From Proteobacteria bacterium UBA7821 (GTDB lineage: Bacteria > Pseudomonadota > Gammaproteobacteria > Comchoanobacterales > Comchoanobacteraceae), in NCBI GenBank assembly GCA_002480165.1, contig DLBP01000001.1, positions 1 through 5,857 on the forward strand: a stretch of 5,857 nucleotides of DNA, in the 5' to 3' direction. Both the position numbers and the translations under genes were made by a program. Shown here piece after piece: positions 1 to 5,585 of this stretch; the stretch's first letter is position 1, and the number at the start of each line of letters is the position of its first letter. The notes under the pieces were generated by a model. It ran no database searches, had not been told where the DNA came from, and worked only from the letters and a program-made list of their open reading frames with translations.

Positions 1-253
1 GACTGTCGGATAGATGCGCATACAAACTGCTATCGAACGTCAGACCTAATGCGTCCAGCTCAATATCACCGATCATCAGCATCTGGCCATTAAACTCAAC
101 CGTCACACTGGTTCCCTTAGCCTGCATAATGTACACCATAGCGCCCTCTTCCAGGACAACAACTCGCCCATCTGGCACCAGAACTGCTGAACACGTCCGC
201 TCGATTTGGCGGTTACCAGAGAGATTTTTAAGCTGTTCTTTTAAACTAGTCAT
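1..253 (-). CDS. sufT: SufT-type Fe-S cluster assembly protein, N-terminal part (3' end beyond window)
   Basis: This reading frame is too broken by the window edge to stand out as an ORF, but it translates cleanly from an ATG at 253 to base 1 (84 residues, no stop). The peptide begins MTSLKEQLKNLSG and carries the SufT N-terminal pattern: a Cys-containing ERTCSAVLVPDG stretch (about residues 18-29), a short beta-rich domain with MVYIMQAKG (39-47), and ELDALG (65-70), matching the usual DADALG signature. SufT proteins end in a DUF59/MIP18-like domain, which would lie outside the window. In other bacteria SufT acts as an auxiliary factor in Fe-S protein maturation; its exact biochemical role is not settled. 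The ATG overlaps the sufA stop by 8 bp (ATGACTAG) and is preceded by GAGG six bases upstream, so the two genes are probably translationally coupled. The identification rests on residue pattern and gene position. Confidence 0.8.
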   Translation of the reverse strand, partial: MTSLKEQLKNLSGNRQIERTCSAVLVPDGRVVVLEEGAMVYIMQAKGTSVTVEFNGQMLMIGDIELDALGLTFDSSLYAHLSDS

Positions 254-608
254 TTGGCGCCTCTTGCTCTGGCAGCGTAAAGCTCTCACCACATCCACAC
301 ACATAAGTTGCATCTGGATGACAAAAAATGAGCTTCGATTGCCCAAAGCCCAGGTCAGACAACTCAACAGCCGTTCCTTTTACTCTGTCATAAATAGCCG
401 GGTCTAGGTATAAATAACTGCCCTGGTGAACAATCTCTAGACAACCATTGGGTTTTTCCTGAAGGGTTTCGAGTGTGATTTGATAGCCATTACAGCCACT
501 AACATTTAGATTAATTTGAATACGCAGACTGTCATCGCTGGCGCTAGCACTTGCTTGAACAAACCGCCAAGCTTTTTCACTAAATATTAATGGACTTTCA
601 CGCACCAC
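246..608 (-). CDS. sufA: A-type Fe-S carrier protein (HesB/IscA/SufA family)
   Basis: This is a small A-type carrier, which receives or delivers Fe-S clusters in the cytoplasm. The three family cysteines are present: Cys39 in VSGCNGYQ, and Cys104 and Cys106 in CGCGESF near the C-terminus. The spacing is close to that of IscA/SufA, and at 120 residues the protein has the normal family length. The longest open frame begins at an ATG at 683, but that start would put 76 bp inside sufU and add an N-terminus unlike the family. A GTG at 608 (or the adjacent GTG at 605) is preferred, because CGGAG lies 5 or 8 bases upstream and the GTG shares its first base with the sufU stop (TAGTG). The stop overlaps the sufT start. 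Extra cysteines at 56 and 96 have no known role. Whether it should be called sufA or an erpA/iscA type is a matter of naming; the operon context favours sufA. Confidence 0.85.
   Translation of the reverse strand: MVRESPLIFSEKAWRFVQASASASDDSLRIQINLNVSGCNGYQITLETLQEKPNGCLEIVHQGSYLYLDPAIYDRVKGTAVELSDLGFGQSKLIFCHPDATYVCGCGESFTLPEQEAPND
260..263 (-). promoter_or_regulatory. Ribosome binding site of sufT
   Basis: On the minus strand GAGG lies six bases before the sufT ATG, inside the last codons of sufA. It supports the ATG at 253 as the start. Confidence 0.6.
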
Positions 609-1054
609 TAAGTCTCCGTTGTCACTGTCTTTTGATCTCCCGCTAAAATCGAGCTGATCGCATGTGATGCAAGCGTGGCACATTTCACCCGAGAAGGAAA
701 TGCTTGCACGCCCGACATGACCGCCAGCTTTTTCAATCGGTCACTGCCAGCACACTCGCCTTTTACCATAGCCTGAAAATCTCTTAGGATAGCCATAGCC
801 TCGTCCACATCTAAATTAGCCAAACGCATACACAACAAGGAGGCTGATGCTTTCGAAATCGCGCACCCAGAACCTGTAAATTGCAACTGGACAATTCGAT
901 TGTTTTGCTTGGATAGGTAAATCTGTATTTGGTCCCCACACAAAGGGTTGTGACCTTGTATCGTGAATTGAACGGGCTCAATTTGACCATAACACCGGGG
1001 GTGGCGGCCATGGTCCAAGATCACTTCCTGGTACAGATCAAGAATATCATCCAT
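608..1054 (-). CDS. sufU: Sulfur-transfer protein SufU (zinc-dependent SufS partner)
   Basis: A 148-residue IscU-like protein of the SufU type. In the characterised Bacillus system SufU binds zinc and accepts persulfide sulfur from SufS. The four zinc/active-site ligands of the family can be seen: Cys39 and Asp41 in NPLCGDQ, Cys64 in GSGCAISKAS, and Cys125 in PSRVKCATLAS. The stretch between Cys64 and Cys125 is longer than in IscU scaffold proteins, as expected for SufU. The start ATG overlaps the sufS stop by 8 bp (ATGGATGA) and the stop TAG shares its G with the sufA GTG, so the gene sits in a coupled sufS-sufU-sufA-sufT string. The residue before the His following KCATLA is Ser, where I recall Trp in common SufU sequences. 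A classical IscU scaffold role is less likely because sufS is adjacent and no iscS or hscA is seen. Confidence 0.9.
   Translation of the reverse strand: MDDILDLYQEVILDHGRHPRCYGQIEPVQFTIQGHNPLCGDQIQIYLSKQNNRIVQLQFTGSGCAISKASASLLCMRLANLDVDEAMAILRDFQAMVKGECAGSDRLKKLAVMSGVQAFPSRVKCATLASHAISSILAGDQKTVTTET
614..618 (-). promoter_or_regulatory. Ribosome binding site that sets the sufA GTG start
   Basis: CGGAG on the minus strand, inside the last codons of sufU, lies 5 bases before the GTG at 608 and 8 before the GTG at 605. No comparable motif was used to support the upstream ATG at 683. Confidence 0.5.
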
Positions 1055-2267
1055 TGAATATCTCTACAACACGCTTGAGAGAGCGAATCAGCCGATCAAT
1101 GTCTTCGTGATTATTGTATAAACCCAAAGAGACTCGAGTTAAAGACGGATAACCCAGTGACTTAACCAGAGGCATAGCACACAAATGACCTGCCCGAACT
1201 AGAACACCATCCCTGTCAAGTATGGATGCGATGTCATGTGGGTGAATGGCGTCGAGTGAGAATGATAAACACGCGACTCTGTTGTCTAAAGAACCGGCAA
1301 TAGTGAGCCCATCGATTGAATCGAACTGCCCGATTAGATAATCTAATAATTGCCGTTCATGCTCCATAATATCTGACCAAGGAATTTTTTGGATATAAGC
1401 AATTGCAGAGCCCAATGCAATCACACCCGATATATTGGGTGTACCTGCTTCAAAACAATGTGGGGCAGAAACGAGCTGGCTGTCCGAATAAGTCACCTCA
1501 GTGATAATACCACCACCAACCTGTGCGGGCTGCATCTGTTTCATCCATTTCTCTGCAGCAAACAGCACACCAGTCCCAGTTGGGGCGTAGAGTTTGTGAC
1601 CAGAGAAAGTGTAGAAGTCACAGCCAAGATCCTGTACATCCATAGGTATGTGTGCGACAGCTTGCGCACCGTCAACACAAACCGGGATATCATACTGATG
1701 AGCCATCTCACAGATCGTTTTGATTGGATTGACTGTCCCAAGCACATTGGAAACATGAGTCACTGTAACCATCTGAGTATTGTTATCAAGCAATGACTGA
1801 TAATGCTCTAGATCCAACTGATTGTCATGGTTCAATTTAATCACTCGAATTTCACAATCAAACGCCTGAGCTATACGCTGCCATGGCAGTAGATTAGCAT
1901 GGTGTTCCATAGCCGATACTATGATGTTTCCGCCTCGTTGACATCGATGACTAAGATAACAAGTTGCAACCATATTCAGCGCTTCAGTTGTTCCTCGACA
2001 AAAAATCACCTCGTGACTCTGCGCATTCATCCATTGAGCAACCTGACTCCGGACGGACTCATACCAAGCAGTTACCTGCTCAGAGAGCCTGTAGATACCA
2101 CGATGAATATTGGCATTGTGATGTTCATAATACTCACTTTCTCTGTCGATGACAGATTGAGGCTTTTGAGTGGTTGAAGCACTGTCAAGAAAAGCCAAGT
2201 CTTGTTGGTGTATTAAGGGGAAATCTTCCCTACAATTCAATGGGCATTCTAAAGCTGTCTGTTTCAT
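1047..2267 (-). CDS. sufS: Cysteine desulfurase SufS (group II)
   Basis: A PLP-dependent cysteine desulfurase that converts L-cysteine to L-alanine and holds the released sulfur as a persulfide for transfer to SufU. At 406 residues it has normal family length. Recognisable parts in order are FLDSASTTQKP (26-36), NANIHRGIYRLSEQ (51-64), RGTTEALN (91-98), MEHHANLLPWQ (120-130) with the His that stacks on PLP, VDGAQAVAH (198-206) with PLP-binding Asp199, TFSGHKLYAPTGTG (220-233) with PLP lysine Lys225, EAGTPN (273-278), and VRAGHLCAMPL (357-367) with catalytic Cys363. HPHD at 342-345 includes His344, which aligns by spacing to Cys363 with the His that swaps zinc ligands with SufU in Bacillus subtilis (alignment from memory). 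The position just before the catalytic Cys is Leu where His is usual (RAGHHCA). No Shine-Dalgarno motif precedes the ATG at 2267, and sufS has lost its usual direct junction with sufD. Confidence 0.95.
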   Translation of the reverse strand: MKQTALECPLNCREDFPLIHQQDLAFLDSASTTQKPQSVIDRESEYYEHHNANIHRGIYRLSEQVTAWYESVRSQVAQWMNAQSHEVIFCRGTTEALNMVATCYLSHRCQRGGNIIVSAMEHHANLLPWQRIAQAFDCEIRVIKLNHDNQLDLEHYQSLLDNNTQMVTVTHVSNVLGTVNPIKTICEMAHQYDIPVCVDGAQAVAHIPMDVQDLGCDFYTFSGHKLYAPTGTGVLFAAEKWMKQMQPAQVGGGIITEVTYSDSQLVSAPHCFEAGTPNISGVIALGSAIAYIQKIPWSDIMEHERQLLDYLIGQFDSIDGLTIAGSLDNRVACLSFSLDAIHPHDIASILDRDGVLVRAGHLCAMPLVKSLGYPSLTRVSLGLYNNHEDIDRLIRSLKRVVEIFNG

Positions 2268-2332
2268 AAATAATATTGAATTTTAACCACTTAAATGATA
2301 ACTTAAAACAGTTTTTATTCATAGGAAATTCT
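2268..2332. promoter_or_regulatory. Divergent AT-rich promoter region between sufS and the glycosyltransferase gene
   Basis: This 65-bp gap is the only place where promoters for both directions could lie outside coding sequence. For sufS (minus strand) TTTTAA at 2308-2303, 17 bases and TAAAAT at 2285-2280 form a weak pair that would give a very short or nearly absent leader, fitting the lack of a Shine-Dalgarno. TATCAT at 2300-2295 is another possible -10. For the plus-strand gene TTGAAT at 2276-2281, 17 bases and TAACTT at 2299-2304 are a weak pair. ACTTAAA occurs twice, at 2289 and 2301, in the same orientation. No convincing IscR or Fur site was recognised. All promoter calls are by eye in AT-rich DNA. 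Confidence 0.4.
2323..2327 (+). promoter_or_regulatory. Ribosome binding site of the glycosyltransferase gene
   Basis: AGGAA ends five bases before the GTG at 2333. It favours this GTG over the upstream TTG at 2276, which would add 19 residues not typical of the family. Confidence 0.55.
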
Positions 2333-3472
2333 GTGAAAATTTTGCAAATTATCCCGTCACTACAATCTGGAGGCGCTGAAAGAGGCTGTATCGAGGTGGC
2401 AAATGGATTATCTGACATTGGATATCCAAACCACATTATCACACAAGAGACAGGACCCAATACAGTACTACCGTCTCTAACACAATTACATTTTGCACCA
2501 GTGGCCAGTAAAAACCCCATCCAGATCCTGCGCAATGCCGCTCTCATACACCGCATTGTTGTTGACCATAACATTGATTTGATTCACATCCGATCTCGCG
2601 CACCAGCCTGGTCGATACAACTCATCAAACAGAAACTCCACATACCCATTTTATCAACCTGCCATGGCTGCTATCGTGTTCCAAATCGACTCAAACACAT
2701 CTACAACCGTTCTATCACCGACTACCCTGACCACATCATCGCACCCTCTGCTTACGTCCTTGACTACCTACAGCAGCACTACCCTAATAGCGTAACTAAG
2801 ACAACGGTCATCAATCGTGGTGTGGATCTCAATGTATTTCAAACCAAAGCCACCGACAAAAAACAGCAAGCATTACTGATCAAAACCCTTGGCCTCAACT
2901 CACATCAGCCCATCCTATTTGTTCCCGCACGTTTCACCAAGTTCAAAGGGCAGTCAACGGTGATTAGTGCTATCTCACGTATGAAAGACTTACCTGTGCA
3001 AGTTGTGTTCTGTGGCAAAATACAAGACAAAAGTTATTTTAATCAGTTAAAAAAACAAGCCTATCATGAAGGCGTTGCCCACCAGGTACAACTACTACCA
3101 CCTATTGAGGACCTACCAACAGCCTACTCAATAGCAGACATTACGATTTGCCCATCGATGACCCAAGAATCGTTTGGCCGAATTCCAATCGAAGCTGCCG
3201 CCATGGGATCAATTGCTTTGGCAAGCAATCACAGTGGCTTCAAACACACAGTTCTACCCAACAAAACCGGCTTCCTATTCGACGCCAACTCACCGGATGA
3301 TCTATCCAGAAAAATCAGACATATCCTAACACTAAGTACCAATGATAAACGATCGATTATCGATCAAGCAACCAGACGCGTCCATCAAGAATTCACTAAA
3401 GACACCATGGTAAAAAAAACGCTCAATGTATACAGAAACTTATTGGCACAAGCAAAAGAGCCACTCGCTTAA
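2333..3472 (+). CDS. GT4-family glycosyltransferase, probably envelope polysaccharide or LPS biosynthesis
   Basis: A 379-residue cytoplasmic or membrane-associated retaining glycosyltransferase with GT-B fold, expected to move a sugar from a nucleotide-sugar donor to a cell-envelope glycan or lipid acceptor; neither substrate can be read from sequence. The N-terminal half has the acceptor-side glycine loop IIPSLQSGGAERG (6-18), IRSRAPAWS (86-94), and His111 in STCHG, the usual catalytic-His region. The C-terminal half has VPARFTKFKGQ (197-207), with the Arg and Lys that bind the donor phosphates, and ESFGRIPIE (279-287), the EX7E motif of GT4. No transmembrane segment is evident. The start is a GTG with AGGAA in front; the frame stays open to a TTG at 2276. 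It is divergent from sufS and is followed after 66 bp by an unrecognised membrane protein on the same strand. It has no evident link to Fe-S assembly. Confidence 0.9.
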   Translation: MKILQIIPSLQSGGAERGCIEVANGLSDIGYPNHIITQETGPNTVLPSLTQLHFAPVASKNPIQILRNAALIHRIVVDHNIDLIHIRSRAPAWSIQLIKQKLHIPILSTCHGCYRVPNRLKHIYNRSITDYPDHIIAPSAYVLDYLQQHYPNSVTKTTVINRGVDLNVFQTKATDKKQQALLIKTLGLNSHQPILFVPARFTKFKGQSTVISAISRMKDLPVQVVFCGKIQDKSYFNQLKKQAYHEGVAHQVQLLPPIEDLPTAYSIADITICPSMTQESFGRIPIEAAAMGSIALASNHSGFKHTVLPNKTGFLFDANSPDDLSRKIRHILTLSTNDKRSIIDQATRRVHQEFTKDTMVKKTLNVYRNLLAQAKEPLA

Positions 3473-3538
3473 TGGCAGACAGACATTGACAACATGGCTA
3501 GCACTTGGTAGCTTAACAGAGTAACTCGGAGGACATTC
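3473..3538 (+). promoter_or_regulatory. Possible promoter and leader of the membrane-protein gene
   Basis: The 66-bp gap contains TTGACA at 3486-3491, a perfect -35 consensus, followed after 17 bases by TAGCTT at 3509-3514, a poor -10 match that keeps the first two and last bases. Initiation near 3521 would leave about 18 bases before the start codon, including the strong ribosome binding site. No hairpin with a T-run was found, so transcription from the glycosyltransferase gene may also continue into the next gene. Confidence 0.35.
3528..3533 (+). promoter_or_regulatory. Strong ribosome binding site of the membrane-protein gene
   Basis: GGAGGA is close to the full anti-Shine-Dalgarno complement and lies five bases before the ATG at 3539. 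It is the strongest such site in the window and is the best evidence that this otherwise unrecognised frame is translated. Confidence 0.7.
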
Positions 3539-4342
3539 ATGCTGTACGCACTGCTACTTGCCAATAACCACATTCAGTGGTTTTTGAATACCCAGGATGG
3601 TAGTTCAGCAAAATCACCAGAATCAGCGAGGGAGATTTTTCCACCCGTGCGATGGAACAGCGTATCCAATACACTCAAAAATCTAGCGCTTCTCTACATC
3701 ACCTATTATTTTTTTTACTCAGCAATCTATTCCCAATTGTTTACCTTAACCCAATCTGCGACTAGCTATTTTCTCGGTCCGCTGCTATACGATGGGCTAG
3801 CTCACCTCAATAGCTTGATAATTCTCTACCAGTATAGTCTCATCAACACCCAGCTATTCGATTGCTTATCCAATCATCAACACGGTAACAATCGGTATCA
3901 TCTATACCAATTAGTCACCGTTAGCTTATCAGCTCTCATCACCAGCTGCTTCCCCACTAGAAACATCACTCATCTAATCGGCATTTACCTGTTCATCGAA
4001 ACCAATCTAAGACACCTAAGCCGACACATTGGGCGTTTACGAATAAGCCATCTGTCAAACACAGCACAATTCACCCTATCTTTTATCGCAATATTCTGGC
4101 TAACACCGATTTACCGCTCAGTCCACATCATCCCTTTAGTCCGAAGCATTATCGGGATTAGTAATCAAAACTCGTTAATGAATACCTATTTTCCTATTCT
4201 GAGTAGACAGATATTCCCCAGTGCGGTTGAGACAATCTTTCGTATTAATACCATTGCTGATTCAGCAGCAACCGCAAGCGGCTGTCTAAAAAAAATCGAG
4301 AAAGATATCAACAACAATCGCAAGCAATCTAGTGTTCGATGA
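3539..4342 (+). CDS. Unrecognised multi-pass membrane protein
   Basis: I do not recognise this 267-residue protein. The first 45 residues are mostly polar after a short hydrophobic start (MLYALLLANN) and do not form a clear signal peptide. Hydrophobic stretches that could cross the membrane lie at about 47-70 (rich in Tyr and Phe), 77-103, 121-138, 143-155 and 177-207, giving roughly four to six segments. Basic clusters such as RHLSRHIGRLR (158-168) lie between them. The C-terminus is polar and basic (KKIEKDINNNRKQ). No catalytic motif or known domain is visible. A very strong ribosome binding site and an uninterrupted frame argue that it is real. It follows the glycosyltransferase on the same strand, so a role in the same envelope pathway (for example export or acceptor handling) is possible but is inference only. 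The last 14 bp overlap the end of sufD on the other strand. Confidence 0.65.
   Translation: MLYALLLANNHIQWFLNTQDGSSAKSPESAREIFPPVRWNSVSNTLKNLALLYITYYFFYSAIYSQLFTLTQSATSYFLGPLLYDGLAHLNSLIILYQYSLINTQLFDCLSNHQHGNNRYHLYQLVTVSLSALITSCFPTRNITHLIGIYLFIETNLRHLSRHIGRLRISHLSNTAQFTLSFIAIFWLTPIYRSVHIIPLVRSIIGISNQNSLMNTYFPILSRQIFPSAVETIFRINTIADSAATASGCLKKIEKDINNNRKQSSVR
4329..4342. other. Convergent coding overlap of the membrane-protein gene and sufD
   Basis: The TGA of the plus-strand gene (4340-4342) lies within sufD and the sufD TAG (4331-4329) lies within the plus-strand gene. The final codons of both genes therefore share 14 bp, and the 3' ends of their mRNAs must be complementary. No intergenic terminator can exist here. 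Confidence 0.8.
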
Positions 4343-5585
4343 GGTCAAACAACGCTTCTGACATCGACTTCAACCAAGCCCTGAATGTCAAACATTCGAT
4401 CATCATCAATGTTGACTCAAAATGAGAAGTCATTAATAGCTTTCGCGACTGATCCAAGTCTAGCCCTCTAGACTGGCAATAATACAAAGCATCAGCATCG
4501 ATCTGACCAACACAAGCACCATGCGCACAGGACACGTTATCTGTGTAAACTTCGATTTCAGGTAACGTATTGACCTTAGCACCTGAACCCAACACAAGAT
4601 GCTTACCCTGCTGATTGGCATCGACCATCTCAGCAGCCTGATCGATAACCACACGGCCATGGATGTTAACCGATGCGCTACCAGAGGCTATGGCACGGTA
4701 CGTTTGACGACTGGTTGATCTTGGTGCCTGATGGTTCATCTGGGTGAATTGGTGAGTTTGCATATCACTATGAAGCAAATACAAAGCATTGAGTTGACAA
4801 TGAGCGGCTTCACCACCAATAGTGGACCAAAACCCATCCCTAACCACGCCACAACAAGATACAAAGCGACTGCCTTGATACACACTCTCTTCGCCCAAAC
4901 GACACTCATCGTGCATGAATACCGCATCCCAATCACCAGCCAAGTAAACACGATGATGATGACATATTGCTTGATCATCTAGATCAATTGAGACAACTTG
5001 CGCCAATTCCATAGCGCAATCAACTTGCGGCCCATGGCACTCAATCAAATCGAGACGAGCCGCTTTACCAACAGTGATCATGTGCTTCAGGCCACAAGTA
5101 TTGAGTGACTCGCTCAATTCAGAGCCAGTTGTTAAGATTTGAATGCGACGCTTTTGACCATCTGGCACATGGATTCTGAGGCCATCTCGGACAAAACTGA
5201 GGTCAAACTGTGCCATAGCAGATAATGGGCTTGCCAGCTGTCGTGACAACGCACCATTGGCATTCTCTAGACCTGGGTGCGCTCTCCAACAATACACGTG
5301 CTCATCAGTAGCATCGGACAAATCTGAAAACCACTGACCGTTATGAAAAACATAACAATCATAGCCAGCGATGCGATGACAATCAATCCAGCCTAATAAG
5401 GCCTTAGACCAGCTGGCTGTCTCATGAGACTGTGATAACGATGATAGCGCCAGAGGCTCTCGACTGTAGCGCCAAACTGATCGGGTATTCGCTGCCCGAA
5501 AACCTTCGTGGTGTGAACGTGACAGTTCCCTCAACCACGATGGACTGTCTGACCACATATCGTCAACTCGCTGCTGCTCAGTCAT
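4329..5585 (-). CDS. sufD: Fe-S cluster scaffold subunit SufD
   Basis: SufD forms the SufBC2D scaffold complex with SufB and SufC, on which new Fe-S clusters are built in the cytoplasm. The 418-residue length is normal. The N-terminal helical part has the usual low conservation. The conserved beta-helix C-terminal core is clear: a YRAIASGSASVNIHGRVVI stretch (296-314), QQGKHLVLGSGAKVNTLPE (325-343), then IEVYTDNVSCAHGACVGQID (344-363) with the family Cys353-x-His355, and YYCQSRGL (368-375). His355 corresponds to the His (360 in E. coli, from memory) that helps hold the cluster at the SufB-SufD interface. The ATG overlaps the sufC stop by 8 bp (ATGACTGA) with only a weak ribosome binding site, so coupling to sufC is likely. 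Downstream of the stop there is no sufS; instead a convergent gene overlaps its last 14 bp. Confidence 0.93.
   Translation of the reverse strand: MTEQQRVDDMWSDSPSWLRELSRSHHEGFRAANTRSVWRYSREPLALSSLSQSHETASWSKALLGWIDCHRIAGYDCYVFHNGQWFSDLSDATDEHVYCWRAHPGLENANGALSRQLASPLSAMAQFDLSFVRDGLRIHVPDGQKRRIQILTTGSELSESLNTCGLKHMITVGKAARLDLIECHGPQVDCAMELAQVVSIDLDDQAICHHHRVYLAGDWDAVFMHDECRLGEESVYQGSRFVSCCGVVRDGFWSTIGGEAAHCQLNALYLLHSDMQTHQFTQMNHQAPRSTSRQTYRAIASGSASVNIHGRVVIDQAAEMVDANQQGKHLVLGSGAKVNTLPEIEVYTDNVSCAHGACVGQIDADALYYCQSRGLDLDQSRKLLMTSHFESTLMMIECLTFRAWLKSMSEALFDLIEH

Noticed and set aside
609..683. ATG at 683 as the start of the A-type carrier gene
   Set aside because: It would overlap sufU by 76 bp and add about 25 residues unlike the family; the GTG at 608/605 has a good ribosome binding site and abuts the sufU stop.
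1389..1796. Plus-strand open frame inside sufS
   Set aside because: It lies wholly within a well-supported gene on the other strand and its translation shows no recognisable motif.
2281..2310. Fur or IscR operator in the divergent gap
   Set aside because: AATGATAA gives only a short partial match to a Fur box, and no CC...GG-type IscR site is seen; base composition alone can explain it.
2276..2332. TTG at 2276 as the glycosyltransferase start
   Set aside because: The GTG at 2333 has AGGAA in front and begins exactly at the conserved first beta strand (KILQIIPSL).
3496..3513. Terminator hairpin between the glycosyltransferase and membrane-protein genes
   Set aside because: GCTA and TAGC can pair over only four bases with no following T-run.
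2268..4342. Mobile-element insertion carrying the two reversed genes
   Set aside because: No transposase, terminal inverted repeats or target-site duplication could be found at the block edges by eye, so no element is claimed.
4731..4982. Open frames on both strands inside sufD
   Set aside because: They are alternative-frame shadows of sufD with no ribosome binding site or motif support.
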